NCBI GenBank assembly: GCA_017448185.1
Contig: JAFSLX010000070.1
Span: 1 to 64,000 of the forward strand
Source of the DNA: Bacteroidales bacterium
Lineage (GTDB): Bacteria; Bacteroidota; Bacteroidia; Bacteroidales; P3
Length of the DNA: 64,000 bases
Direction: 5' to 3'
Part shown: positions 28,985-38,750 of the stretch, piece after piece
Layout: each line of letters starts with the position of its first letter
Position numbering within the stretch: the first letter of the stretch is position 1
Program-made: the position numbers and the translations under genes
Notes under the pieces: model-generated
Seen by the model: only the letters and a program-made list of their open reading frames with translations
What the model was told of the DNA's origin: nothing
Databases searched by the model: none

Positions 28985-30303
28985 GCAGTTTTGAGATAAT
29001 AGGAGGCCGTAAGCTCAAAGGCGAGATTGTGCCGCAGGGGGCCAAGAACGAGGCACTGCAGGTGCTGTGCGCCGTGCTGCTTACCCCCGACAAGGTGCGC
29101 ATAGAGCATGTGCCCGACATACGCGATGTCAACAAACTGATTGATTTGTTGAAATTGCTTGGTGTCAGCGTTCGACAGGACACTGCTGCCACTTGCGAGA
29201 GTGGCCGCACGTTTGAATTCCAAGCTGACCAGGTAAACCTCGATGTGCTGCAGAGTCCCGAATACCGCGATCAGGCTGGTGCCCTCCGCGGAAGCATCAT
29301 GCTTGTGGGACCGCTGCTGTCGCGCTTTGGACGTGCCGTGGTGCCGCAACCCGGTGGCGACAAGATTGGACGTCGCCGACTGGACACCCACTTCATTGGC
29401 ATGGAGCGCCTTGGTGCCACAGTGGAATACAAGCGTGGTGCCTACTATGTCAATGCCAAGCAACTGAAAGGCTGCTATATGCTGCTCGACGAGGCTTCTG
29501 TCACCGGTACGGCCAACATCATTATGACCGCCGTGCTCGCCCGTGGCACCACCACCATCATGAACGCCGCCTGTGAGCCTTACGTGTACCAACTTTGCAA
29601 CATGCTGAACCGCATGGGTGCCAAAATCACGGGTGTAGGTTCGAATCTACTGACCATTTGTGGAGTGAAGGAGCTGCATGGCTGCGACCATTGTCTGCTT
29701 CCCGACATGATCGAGGTGGGCAGTTTTATCGGCATGGCCGCTATGACGCAAGGCGATATTACCATCAAAGATGTGCAGTTGCAGCACCTCGGACTGATAC
29801 CTCAGGTGTTTCGCCGTTTGGGCATCGAGGTGTGGCAGAAGGGCGACGACCTGTATGTGCCCTCGCAAGAGCACTACGAGATTGAGCGCTTTATGGATGG
29901 CAGTATCATGACTGTGGCCGATGCTCCATGGCCCGGCTTTACACCCGACCTTATCAGTATTGCCCTTGTGGTGGCCACTCAGGCCAAGGGTAGTGTGCTG
30001 ATTCATCAGAAGATGTTTGAAAGCCGCTTGTTCTTCGTCGACAAGCTTATCGACATGGGTGCCCAGATTATCCTGTGCGACCCACACCGTGCCACCGTTA
30101 TCGGTCTCGACCGCGAACACAAGCTGCGTGGTGTGCGCATGACCTCGCCCGACATTCGTGCCGGTGTGGCGCTGCTGATTGCGGCTCTCAGTGCCGAAGG
30201 CAAGAGCCGTATCGACAATATTGAGCAGATTGACCGTGGCTACCAGCGCATCGATGAGCGTCTGCGCAAGCTGGGTGCCGATTTGAGAAGAGTGGAGAAT
30301 TAA
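28981..30303 (+). CDS. murA: UDP-GlcNAc 1-carboxyvinyltransferase MurA
   Basis: A 440-residue enzyme transferring enolpyruvate to UDP-N-acetylglucosamine, the first committed step of peptidoglycan synthesis. Catalytic Lys22 is in GAKNEAL. The loop residue that is Cys115 in E. coli is Asp127 here (PQPGGDKIGRRRLD), a change known in several bacteria to prevent covalent fosfomycin binding. The rest of the two-domain structure is intact. Coupled to DUF4290. Confidence 0.97.
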   Translation: MSSFEIIGGRKLKGEIVPQGAKNEALQVLCAVLLTPDKVRIEHVPDIRDVNKLIDLLKLLGVSVRQDTAATCESGRTFEFQADQVNLDVLQSPEYRDQAGALRGSIMLVGPLLSRFGRAVVPQPGGDKIGRRRLDTHFIGMERLGATVEYKRGAYYVNAKQLKGCYMLLDEASVTGTANIIMTAVLARGTTTIMNAACEPYVYQLCNMLNRMGAKITGVGSNLLTICGVKELHGCDHCLLPDMIEVGSFIGMAAMTQGDITIKDVQLQHLGLIPQVFRRLGIEVWQKGDDLYVPSQEHYEIERFMDGSIMTVADAPWPGFTPDLISIALVVATQAKGSVLIHQKMFESRLFFVDKLIDMGAQIILCDPHRATVIGLDREHKLRGVRMTSPDIRAGVALLIAALSAEGKSRIDNIEQIDRGYQRIDERLRKLGADLRRVEN

Positions 30304-30325
30304 AGAACAAAATCACAATAAAACT

Positions 30326-31069
30326 ATGGGAATACTTTCGCTCTTTAAAAAACAATATACCCCAAAGCCTATTTTCGAGGCATTGGGTACCGATATGCAT
30401 TGCCACTTGATTCCGCGTGTGGACGATGGCTCCAAATGCATAGAGGAGAGTATAGAATGTCTGAACACCTTAAAAGCGGTGGGCTTTAAGAAGGTGATTA
30501 TCACCCCTCACTTCCAGCATCCCCGTTTTAATAATGACGAAGATGACATTCGCCAACGCTACGAGGAGGTGAAGCGTCAGGCTGCTGAGGCCGGAGTGGA
30601 AATTGAGATTGCCGGTATCGGTGGCGAATACCGCATTGACAGCGGTTTCAAGAATCGCTTGGAAAACCCACGTTTCCTGAAAGTGGGAGGAAAATATGTG
30701 TTGGTTGAATTCTCGTTGCACCAGCAGATGATGGGTGTCGATGAGATGATATTCGACATGCAAATGAACGGTTACGAAGTGATTCTTGCCCACCCCGAGC
30801 GCTATCCCTATATGAATGTGCAGGGCGACCGCATGGAACAGTTGAAGAACCAGGGCGTTTTTTTCCAGATTAATGCCTTGTCGCTCGGTGGTTTCTATGG
30901 TGATGAAGCCCGTACCAAGGCTTATGAGATGCTCGAGCGCGGATGGGTCGAGTTTATGGGTACCGACACGCACAACACGATGTATGCCAAGGCATTGGTC
31001 GACCTCAGCAACAACCGCAAGGTGGCCAAGGTGCTCGAGAAGTACGAATTTATGAACAAAGAACTGTAA
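30326..31069 (+). CDS. PHP-type tyrosine phosphatase (CpsB/YwqE family)
   Basis: A 247-residue metal-dependent PHP-domain protein. DMHCHLIPRVDDG, ITPHFQHPR, LAHPERYPY and GTDTHN give the metal-binding His/Asp set. Homologues dephosphorylate tyrosine kinases of capsule export, but no such kinase is in the window. It lies 22 bases after murA and 4 before purB. Confidence 0.9.
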   Translation: MGILSLFKKQYTPKPIFEALGTDMHCHLIPRVDDGSKCIEESIECLNTLKAVGFKKVIITPHFQHPRFNNDEDDIRQRYEEVKRQAAEAGVEIEIAGIGGEYRIDSGFKNRLENPRFLKVGGKYVLVEFSLHQQMMGVDEMIFDMQMNGYEVILAHPERYPYMNVQGDRMEQLKNQGVFFQINALSLGGFYGDEARTKAYEMLERGWVEFMGTDTHNTMYAKALVDLSNNRKVAKVLEKYEFMNKEL

Positions 31070-31073
31070 AGAT

Positions 31074-32423
31074 ATGAATGCTTTGAATGCAGTGTCGCCC
31101 ATCGACGGGCGCTATCGCAGCAAATGCGAACCTTTGGCTCGCTACTATTCCGAGGGTGCGCTGATAAAATACCGTGTCCGTGTCGAGGTGGAGTACTTTA
31201 TCGCCTTGGCCGAGCAGTTGAAGGGGCTTCGCCCGCAGCTGGCTTCGGTGGCTGCAAAGGCCGAAGCCTTGCGCGACATCTACCGTAACTTTGCCGACGA
31301 CGATGCTTTGGCTATCAAGGAAATCGAGAAAACCACCAACCACGACGTGAAGGCGGTGGAATATTTCTTGAAAGGCAAGTTTGATGCTATGGGACTGTCG
31401 GAGCTGAAAGAGTTTATTCACTTTGGCCTTACCTCGCAGGATATCAATAACACCAGCGTCCCCCTGAGCATGAAGGACTGCCACAACGAGGTGTTGTTGC
31501 CTGCCTACAAGAACATTCTGAATATGCTCGACGAACGTTCCCGCGAATGGAAGGACATTCCGATGCTGGCCCATACCCATGGTCAGCCGGCTTCGCCCAC
31601 CACACTGGGCAAGGAAATTGGGGTGTTTGCCTATCGTCTGCGTAAGCAGATTGAAGAGTTGGAGCGTCTGTCATTTACTGCCAAATTCGGTGGTGCTACG
31701 GGCAACTTCAACGCTCATTTGGCTGCTTTTCCGGAGATAGACTGGCGCAGATTTGGCAACGACTTTGTGGCCAATCACCTCGGCCTCGAGCGTCAGCAGC
31801 TCACCACACAGATTGAGAATTACGACACCATGGCCGAGTACTTCGATGCCTGCAAGCGCATCAATGTCATCTTGATTGACCTTTGCCGCGATGTGTGGAC
31901 GTATGTCTCGATGGAGTATTTTAAACAGAAAATCAAAGCCGGCGAGGTTGGCTCCAGTGCCATGCCACACAAAGTGAACCCCATCGACTTCGAGAACGCC
32001 GAAGGCAACTTGGGACTGGCCAATGCCATCTTCGAGCACTTGAGCCACAAGCTTCCTATCAGCCGTATGCAACGCGACCTGACCGACAGTACTGTAAGCC
32101 GCAATATTGGTGTGCCGATTGCACATACGATGATATCACTTGCCTCGCTTGAAAAGGGATTGAACAAGCTGCTCCTTAACGAGCAGGCACTCTACAATGA
32201 CCTCGACAATAACTGGGCTGTTGTAGCTGAAGCCATACAGACCATTTTGCGTAGCGTCGGCTACCCCAATCCATACGAGGCATTGAAGCAGCTTACCCGT
32301 ACCAATGAAAAGGTTACGGCTAACACCATTGCCGCATTTGTCGAGACCCTTGATGTGGCTCCCGAAATCAAGGAACGCATCAAACGTATTACACCGCACA
32401 ATTACATAGGGTACAGTCTGTGA
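31074..32423 (+). CDS. purB: Adenylosuccinate lyase
   Basis: A 449-residue fumarase-superfamily enzyme for two steps of purine synthesis (SAICAR and adenylosuccinate cleavage). Start MNALNAVSPIDGRYRSK and the flexible catalytic loop SSAMPHKVNPIDFENAEGN are diagnostic of PurB. Its stop overlaps the GTG start of the ABC exporter gene (GTGA). Confidence 0.97.
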   Translation: MNALNAVSPIDGRYRSKCEPLARYYSEGALIKYRVRVEVEYFIALAEQLKGLRPQLASVAAKAEALRDIYRNFADDDALAIKEIEKTTNHDVKAVEYFLKGKFDAMGLSELKEFIHFGLTSQDINNTSVPLSMKDCHNEVLLPAYKNILNMLDERSREWKDIPMLAHTHGQPASPTTLGKEIGVFAYRLRKQIEELERLSFTAKFGGATGNFNAHLAAFPEIDWRRFGNDFVANHLGLERQQLTTQIENYDTMAEYFDACKRINVILIDLCRDVWTYVSMEYFKQKIKAGEVGSSAMPHKVNPIDFENAEGNLGLANAIFEHLSHKLPISRMQRDLTDSTVSRNIGVPIAHTMISLASLEKGLNKLLLNEQALYNDLDNNWAVVAEAIQTILRSVGYPNPYEALKQLTRTNEKVTANTIAAFVETLDVAPEIKERIKRITPHNYIGYSL

Positions 32424-34216
32424 ACTTTACGCTCAAACACCTACGTCCATACAGCGCACGATGTGTGCTGTATGGCTTTTTAGTGGTGATGAGTGTTGTA
32501 TTCACAATGGCTACTGCATTGTCGGTGGCCGACTTCCTGAAAATTCTTTTTGATACGGGCGACGAGACCATACCAGTGGGTGCTAACCTGGTGGCACAGT
32601 GGCTCGAAGGATTGTATGCCTGGCTTATCTCCTTCGGACGGCTCAATGCTCTGTTGCTTTTCTCGGGGCTTGTATTTGTGCTCTATGGCCTTAAGAATGT
32701 GTTCACCTATCTATCTGCCGTTGAGATTTCCGTAATTCGGACAAATGTAATACGTGACTTGCGCAATGCTCTTTTTCACAAGGCGATGCGTTTGCCGATG
32801 AGTTACTACGATCGCACACGCAAGGGCGATGTGCTGTCGCGTTTCAGTAGTGACATGGTGGAATACGAGGAGAATGTCCTCAACTCGGTGCAGCAATTGT
32901 TGGTGGCAGTTATCAGCATGGTGTTGTATTTAGCCATGCTATTCTACCTCAGCGTGAAATTGACGTTGTTTGTGATGTGTATGCTTCCGATTGTGGCTTT
33001 TGTCATCTCTGGATTGTCGCGCCGCTTGAAGCGTCAGTCGAAAGAGGTACAGGAGAAAAATTCTTTCCTGATTTCGCTTACAGATGAAACAATCGGTGGG
33101 TTGAAGGTCATTAAATCGTACACGGCCATAGATTTCTCCAACCGCCGTTTCCGTGAGTTCAACCGAGATTACACCCGTAAACACATTGCGATGGAGCGAC
33201 GCATTTGTGCTGCCTCCCCAGTGAGCGATTTCCTGGGCAATGTTATTGTCATAGGTATCTTGTTGTTCGGTGCATGGCTTGTGTTTGCTGGCGATCAGGG
33301 GCTTTCGTCTGAATTGTTTATCTCCTATGTGATGCTGTTTGTGTTGATGATACCTCCAGCCAAGGAGCTTACAACCGCCATATCGCAAATAAAGAAAGGA
33401 CGTGCTTGTGCCGACCGTATCGAGGCTTTTCTTGTTGAAGAAGAGGAGAAAAATCAGGTTATTGAGACTACTCAGGCTACTCAGACCGATAATGCTGTCG
33501 AGTTGAGGCATGTAGGCTTTGCTTATAAGCCTGGTGTGCCAGTACTGACGGATATTAATCTCAATATCCCTCGGGGAAGTACGGTAGCGTTGGTGGGCGG
33601 TTCGGGCAGCGGAAAATCGACCATTGTCGATCTTATTTGCCGTTATTACGATTATTCCGAAGGTGAAATACTTTTTGACGGGATGCCGATACGATCGATG
33701 TCGCTGGACAGCCTTCGGAGCTGTATCGGTGTGGTGGCACAGGATACGTTGTTATTCAACGATACAGTCCTTGGAAACATTGCTTTCGGACGACCTGATG
33801 CGACTGTCGATGAGATTAAAGAGGCTGCAAAAGCCGCTCAAGCACACGATTTTATCGTGCAGTTGCCCAATGGATACGATACAAACCTTGGCGAAGGAGG
33901 TAGTCTGATCTCGGGAGGCCAGCGGCAACGTATCAGCATCGCCCGTGCCCTGTTACGTAATCCTGAACTTCTGATTCTTGACGAAGCCACATCGGCACTC
34001 GACACCGAAGCCGAGCGTCTACTGCAGCAAACGCTCGACCATGTACTCGAAGGACGCACGGCTATTGTCATCGCTCATCGTCTCTCGACGGTGAGGAATG
34101 CCGACCGAATAGTGGTGCTCGATGCTGGCCATATTGTTGAATCAGGTACACATGACGAATTAATGGCCCTTGGTGGACGATATCGGCAATTGGTAACCCT
34201 TCAATCTTTTGACTAA
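32420..34216 (+). CDS. ABC exporter, fused permease-ATPase (MsbA type)
   Basis: A 598-residue half-transporter: six helices in residues 1-320 and an ATPase domain with Walker A GGSGSGKST, signature ISGGQRQR, Walker B LLILDEATSALD and switch IAHRLST. Start GTG at 32420 overlaps the purB stop. The family exports lipids, peptides or drugs; MsbA-like lipid A transport is plausible, but the substrate is not determined by sequence. Confidence 0.9.
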   Translation: MNFTLKHLRPYSARCVLYGFLVVMSVVFTMATALSVADFLKILFDTGDETIPVGANLVAQWLEGLYAWLISFGRLNALLLFSGLVFVLYGLKNVFTYLSAVEISVIRTNVIRDLRNALFHKAMRLPMSYYDRTRKGDVLSRFSSDMVEYEENVLNSVQQLLVAVISMVLYLAMLFYLSVKLTLFVMCMLPIVAFVISGLSRRLKRQSKEVQEKNSFLISLTDETIGGLKVIKSYTAIDFSNRRFREFNRDYTRKHIAMERRICAASPVSDFLGNVIVIGILLFGAWLVFAGDQGLSSELFISYVMLFVLMIPPAKELTTAISQIKKGRACADRIEAFLVEEEEKNQVIETTQATQTDNAVELRHVGFAYKPGVPVLTDINLNIPRGSTVALVGGSGSGKSTIVDLICRYYDYSEGEILFDGMPIRSMSLDSLRSCIGVVAQDTLLFNDTVLGNIAFGRPDATVDEIKEAAKAAQAHDFIVQLPNGYDTNLGEGGSLISGGQRQRISIARALLRNPELLILDEATSALDTEAERLLQQTLDHVLEGRTAIVIAHRLSTVRNADRIVVLDAGHIVESGTHDELMALGGRYRQLVTLQSFD

Positions 34217-34218
34217 CA

Positions 34219-35442
34219 GTGATACGACATTTGCTTATAGTGTTGTTTCTCATGTTGTTGTCCTTTGCTTCATTTGGTCAGGATGTGGCTCCGGTGACCC
34301 ATTATGTTGCCACGGTTGATTCGATGACACAGTGCATTGTGCTTAGATGGGATACCAGTGCCACGACCGGTGTGATAGGATACCATATCTGCTCTGGTAA
34401 TCCCGATGACAGCGATTCCATCTGTTATACTTACGATACTATTTTCGCTCAGGACTCAACGATTTTGTATTGCATTGACCATTCTGTTTTCGAACGTCAT
34501 TTCTATCGTATCAATGCATTTGCATTTGACAGTACGATTAATAGACCTATTTTCAGTGCCCTTACCGAGAAGTTCAGTCCAATGGTGCTGCATGCTGAGT
34601 TTCCCGAATGTGAAAGTGCAGTTCATGTCGAATGGACTCCTTATACGGGTATGCCTGGAGGGGTATGGCACTATTCTCTTTATATGTCCGATTCGTGTAA
34701 TGTTGAGGTTGAACCTGTTATGATTTACACCACTGTGGCCAGTGGATCAAGGGAGTTTTCGTTCGAGATGGCCGATTATGCTGATTTCGACTGTCCGAGG
34801 CTGTGGGTTGAGGCTGTGGGCGTGGATTCGAAACTCAAGTCGCGTTCTAATATTGCAGGAATTCGTCGCCGAACGGCCGATACAGCAGCATTTATCACGA
34901 TAGACAGTGCCTTTTATTATACCGACAACTCGGCAAATCTCGTTTTCCATTTAGACACAGCCTTTCCCGCCGACCACTATACGCTTTACCGCCGTTGCGA
35001 CGATGGTCCTTGGCAAGTGTTGGTTACTCTCCACTCCGGCGAGGCGTATTTCTCGTACATTGACTATTCAATCAGTATCTACGATTCAATCTATTGCTAC
35101 AAGCTGTCGGTGCTTGATGGCTGCGGTATTGACGAAAAATTCTCAAACGAAGCCTGTGTGCCAATGCCTGCGGTACCCGATATTGCGGTGGCCATACCCA
35201 ACACCATCATTGTCGGCGATCCTGACAATGGTGTTTTCCTTCCACAATTCAGCGGTTTAAAGGGCGATATCTACGAAATGTATATCTATAACCGTGAAGG
35301 TTTTTTGGTGTTCCATACCACCGACTCCGAACAAGGTTGGCGACCTGAAGTGCCACAGGGTGCATACGTTTTTTTTATCCGTGTACGCTTTGTCGACAAT
35401 CGAATCAAAACTTATACCGGTACGGTGACGGTAATAAAATGA
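34219..35442 (+). CDS. Secreted T9SS type-B sorting-domain protein
   Basis: A 407-residue protein with a signal peptide (MIRHLLIVLFLMLLSFASFGQ), starting at a GTG two bases after the ABC exporter stop. The middle has fibronectin-like strands. The last ~90 residues (GDIYEMYIYNREGFLVF...GWRPEVPQGAYVFFIRVRF...GTVTVIK) match the gliding-motility/T9SS type-B C-terminal domain, so it should be exported across the outer membrane by T9SS. The start of that domain is less conserved (NTIIVGDPDNGVF instead of the usual FTPNGDG), so it may be a divergent copy. Confidence 0.75.
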   Translation: MIRHLLIVLFLMLLSFASFGQDVAPVTHYVATVDSMTQCIVLRWDTSATTGVIGYHICSGNPDDSDSICYTYDTIFAQDSTILYCIDHSVFERHFYRINAFAFDSTINRPIFSALTEKFSPMVLHAEFPECESAVHVEWTPYTGMPGGVWHYSLYMSDSCNVEVEPVMIYTTVASGSREFSFEMADYADFDCPRLWVEAVGVDSKLKSRSNIAGIRRRTADTAAFITIDSAFYYTDNSANLVFHLDTAFPADHYTLYRRCDDGPWQVLVTLHSGEAYFSYIDYSISIYDSIYCYKLSVLDGCGIDEKFSNEACVPMPAVPDIAVAIPNTIIVGDPDNGVFLPQFSGLKGDIYEMYIYNREGFLVFHTTDSEQGWRPEVPQGAYVFFIRVRFVDNRIKTYTGTVTVIK

Positions 35443-35455
35443 AAAACTTAATATT

Positions 35456-36277
35456 ATGAAAATAGCCTTATATCTGCGTAATATTGACACCTTGGCTCAG
35501 GATGCTTTGCATCGGTTGGTCGAGTCCTTGCACAAACGAGGCATCGGTACAGTAACTGTGTGTGACGGTGACAAGGTTGACGGATGCGACTATCTGTTCT
35601 CCATTGGCGGCGATGGTACACTGCTTAGCTCGGTGCAGTTTGTTCATATCGACAACCCTGCCGATTTCCCGCCCATTTTAGGCATCAATTTCGGTCATCT
35701 GGGCTTCCTTACGTCTGTTGGCAAGGAAAACCTCGACGGTATGGTCGATGACCTCGTAGAGGGCCGTTTTTCAATCGAAGAGCGCACATTGCTTTCGTTG
35801 CCTACTATGCACTCGCAGTTTGCCACTCCTTTTGCGCTGAACGAGGTATTCCTCCATCGAGCCGATGGTCTGTCCTTGCTGCGTACACGCGTATTTGTTG
35901 ACGATGAATATGTGGCGACCTATGCGGGCGACGGTGTCATTGTTGCCACCCCCACAGGGTCGACGGCTTATTCGCTTAGTTGCGGTGGCCCAATCCTTAC
36001 ACCCACGTCTGGCTGTTTCGTCATCACTCCTATAGGAGCCCATACACTTACACTACGACCTATAATTGTGCCCGATTCGGCCCATTTGCGTTTGGTTGTC
36101 GAGGGCGAGATGCCCTTTACCATTGGTATGGATTCGCGTCGTGCCACGTTGGCTGGTGACACCGAAGTGAGTCTCGAAAGGGCCCCGTTCACCATCCGCC
36201 TGATTCGCATGAACACGCAAAATTTCTTCTCGGCCATACGCGACAAGCTGATGTGGGGCACCGAGGTGCGTCAATGA
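35456..36277 (+). CDS. nadK: NAD kinase
   Basis: A 273-residue kinase converting NAD to NADP. GGDGT at 51-55 is the catalytic motif, NEVFLHRADG and TPTGSTAYSLSCGGPI bind NAD. It starts 14 bases after the T9SS protein and is the last plus-strand gene before an opposite-strand block. The 115 bases up to the DUF2723 stop show no further gene. Confidence 0.96.
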   Translation: MKIALYLRNIDTLAQDALHRLVESLHKRGIGTVTVCDGDKVDGCDYLFSIGGDGTLLSSVQFVHIDNPADFPPILGINFGHLGFLTSVGKENLDGMVDDLVEGRFSIEERTLLSLPTMHSQFATPFALNEVFLHRADGLSLLRTRVFVDDEYVATYAGDGVIVATPTGSTAYSLSCGGPILTPTSGCFVITPIGAHTLTLRPIIVPDSAHLRLVVEGEMPFTIGMDSRRATLAGDTEVSLERAPFTIRLIRMNTQNFFSAIRDKLMWGTEVRQ

Positions 36278-36392
36278 ATCAAACCCATAGATTGTCCTCA
36301 ATTGCCCCATACCATAATCATCCTATTTACTTTTTTGGATGGAGAAAGCTCGGAGTTGGTATGGAGATGATACTGACAAGTTGCTGTTTACA

Positions 36393-38120
36393 TTACTGTA
36401 AAATCGCAGTGTTCTCTGCCCATATTTTTAGCATGTCTTCACTTACGAAGTCAATATATTCGTTTTCGGTGATGTTCCATTGTATTGAGTCTGCGATGTG
36501 GCGTTGCAATGGGATTATGTCGTCGGCACCTTCAGTGGTGGGTAGCAATCGCCAGCAGAAGCCTTCGCAACGCAGATGCCCTTCAAATATTTTTCCGAAG
36601 CGTCGGTAGGCGTAGTGAGTAAGGTAGACGGGACGCTGGTCAATGTTTTCCTTCATGAGGTATATGCTGGCATGGACACCTGTCATGTTGATGTTGTGCA
36701 GTTCGATATCGGTGCGACGACCTTCGACTTGTTGCAGATACCACAAGGGAAAAGTGTCGTTATCGCCCAACGAAAATAGCATAGCGCCATGGTCGCAGCT
36801 TTGCAGGTGGTTGAGGCTGATATCGTGTACAGTGTGGCTACGGTGTCGGTCGTGGTCGCTCCAGTTGCCTAAAGCTTCTGAAAGGGGTGCCAATGTGAGC
36901 AGGATAACCAGTAGCCATTGTTTGATTCGTCCGCTTTCGGCTAATGATTCGGCACCAATGCCTATCCAGATAGCAATGGCATAGAAACTAAGCACGTACA
37001 CATAGTCGCGTTCACGTGGTTCGTAGCAGGGGTGATTGAGGTAGAGATTGAGTACAATTCCACCGAAGAGGAAAAGCAGCATGACAATCCAATAGTTGCT
37101 TCGCTTTCGGTGCCGGTGTTGCAACAATCCCCATAGTCCAATAAGGACAGGCAAGACAAATACTACAATGATACTCCACTTCAAGTTCATGCGGCCTATG
37201 TAGTTGTACATCAGGTAGCGGAAATACATGTAGCCTAACTGGTAGTTGAAACAGTAGACCGCATTGCCAACCACTCCGTCAAGGCTAAAGTTCCAGTCTT
37301 CATAGTTGGCGGTGTCTTTTTCGCGCCACATACGAGGGTAGAGCGGTGCTTTAGTGTATTGTTCACGGCGGATATAGCGCTCGAAGTTTTCAACGGTTGA
37401 GGGATTGCCTTCGTTGATGGGAGGATTGGCTGCCGCACGTATGGGGATAATAGCGTATGGTGTAATGCCTAACAGGAAGAAGAATAGGCATGTTGACAAT
37501 AGCTTAAGCAGTCCTTTTCGTCGCCATGCTTTGTTTCGAATAAAGATAAGTAAAAGGACTGGTAAAGTGAGTAGTGTCATCAGATGCACCCCAGCCCCGA
37601 GGCCGACCAGCAGTGCGATGAGCAACAGTCGTCTGTCGTCCCCTTTACGCTCCCATCGCAGCATGAGCCACGCAGTAACAGCACAGAAAAGCATGGCCAG
37701 ACTATACACTTCGCTTTCAGTTGCCGAGAACCACGCAGTGTCGCAAAACAGATAGCACAATGCACCAACCACAGCGGCCCATGAGGCGCGGCCCGAAGTG
37801 AAAGGCGAAAGCAGCCGTATGGTCCAATAGAGGAACATCACTGTCAAACCTCCTGCTATGGCCGATAAGGCGTTGCTCATCGGTGCCACCAACATGGGAT
37901 TGCCTCCCGATAGCAGCATAAAACAGTGTGAAAGCAATTGATAGACAGGTGCTCCCGGAGGATGTCCTACCTGGAGAAGGTAGCCTGTAGCAATAAACTC
38001 GCCACAATCCCACCAGCTGGCGCTGCAATCCAGGGTGAGCAGGTAGACCAAGGTGCCGAAAGCCGCCAAGACCCAGCCTGTTACCAGTTCACGACGGCTT
38101 TGTTGAAGATATCTTCGCAT
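36393..38120 (-). CDS. DUF2723 membrane glycosyltransferase-like protein
   Basis: A 575-residue protein with about 10-11 hydrophobic helices. The N-terminal YLLTLDCSASWWDCGEFIATGYLLQVGHPPGAP, with its acidic DCGEF loop, is the DUF2723 signature; the family is related to protein O-mannosyltransferases. It probably moves a sugar from a lipid carrier onto a periplasmic acceptor. Its start overlaps the end of lptE by 40 bases. Confidence 0.88.
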   Translation of the reverse strand: MRRYLQQSRRELVTGWVLAAFGTLVYLLTLDCSASWWDCGEFIATGYLLQVGHPPGAPVYQLLSHCFMLLSGGNPMLVAPMSNALSAIAGGLTVMFLYWTIRLLSPFTSGRASWAAVVGALCYLFCDTAWFSATESEVYSLAMLFCAVTAWLMLRWERKGDDRRLLLIALLVGLGAGVHLMTLLTLPVLLLIFIRNKAWRRKGLLKLLSTCLFFFLLGITPYAIIPIRAAANPPINEGNPSTVENFERYIRREQYTKAPLYPRMWREKDTANYEDWNFSLDGVVGNAVYCFNYQLGYMYFRYLMYNYIGRMNLKWSIIVVFVLPVLIGLWGLLQHRHRKRSNYWIVMLLFLFGGIVLNLYLNHPCYEPRERDYVYVLSFYAIAIWIGIGAESLAESGRIKQWLLVILLTLAPLSEALGNWSDHDRHRSHTVHDISLNHLQSCDHGAMLFSLGDNDTFPLWYLQQVEGRRTDIELHNINMTGVHASIYLMKENIDQRPVYLTHYAYRRFGKIFEGHLRCEGFCWRLLPTTEGADDIIPLQRHIADSIQWNITENEYIDFVSEDMLKIWAENTAILQ

Positions 38121-38587
38121 AGCTCGGACACTATTTCGCTCATCAGGCCGCTCTCGACAGATGAGAAGTCTTGTGAGGCGGCATAGTCCCGGTAGCGCGA
38201 GAATTGCTGTTCAAAATCGGCTTCAGGGTCGATAGTGTTGACAAATTTCACCTTGATAGTGATGGTTAGGCGGTTCATCGATACCTCATCGCTGCTCGAC
38301 AAGGCTGAGGCACGGGTTTCATAGCCTGTTATTTGTCCAGACACTTGCAAATCGCCTTCCCCGTCATTGAGCACGGAGAGTTGTGTCTGGCTCGAGAACA
38401 TCTGTGTCAACTCGTCAGTCAGTTTTTGGCTCAGCTGGGGGTTGACATTCGTGGCATAGTTTGGGAAAGGGGTCACCGAGATAGTTTTCGCTCCGGGCGG
38501 TATGGATGCGCCGGTGAATGAGTATCCACCGGTACATGATATCAGCATCAGTACTGCCAACAGACTAATAATCGCGCGAGTCTTCAT
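38081..38587 (-). CDS. lptE: LptE-family LPS-assembly lipoprotein
   Basis: A 168-residue lipoprotein with signal MKTRAIISLLAVLMLISC, lipobox Cys18. Features of the Bacteroidetes LptE family are visible (GYSFTGASIPPGAKTISVTPFPN). LptE plugs the LptD barrel for lipopolysaccharide insertion into the outer membrane. The start at 38587 is chosen for the signal peptide; an ATG five codons upstream is also in frame. It overlaps the 56-aa gene upstream by 23 bases and DUF2723 downstream by 40. Confidence 0.88.
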   Translation of the reverse strand: MKTRAIISLLAVLMLISCTGGYSFTGASIPPGAKTISVTPFPNYATNVNPQLSQKLTDELTQMFSSQTQLSVLNDGEGDLQVSGQITGYETRASALSSSDEVSMNRLTITIKVKFVNTIDPEADFEQQFSRYRDYAASQDFSSVESGLMSEIVSELCEDIFNKAVVNW

Positions 38588-38735
38588 CGATGCGCTGTTC
38601 ATCCTCCAGTTGCCAGAGCAGGAACCCCGACTCTTGCTGGATGTAGTTTAACACGGCTATTTTTGTTGTAAGGTCGTTGATTGCCGACACTTCGGAAATC
38701 AGACGGTCTATTTTCTCTTTGAATTCCAGGTTCAT
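38565..38735 (-). CDS. Small 56-residue protein between arginase-like gene and lptE
   Basis: An open frame of 57 codons: MNLEFKEKIDRL... to EQRIDEDSRDY. It is helical and charged, with no signal peptide. It overlaps lptE by 23 bases in another frame and starts 16 bases downstream of the stop of the arginase-like gene on the same strand. Codons look like those of the neighbours, so it is probably a real small cytoplasmic protein; no family was recognised. Confidence 0.55.
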   Translation of the reverse strand: MNLEFKEKIDRLISEVSAINDLTTKIAVLNYIQQESGFLLWQLEDEQRIDEDSRDY

Positions 38736-38750
38736 ATCTTTCTGTTTATT

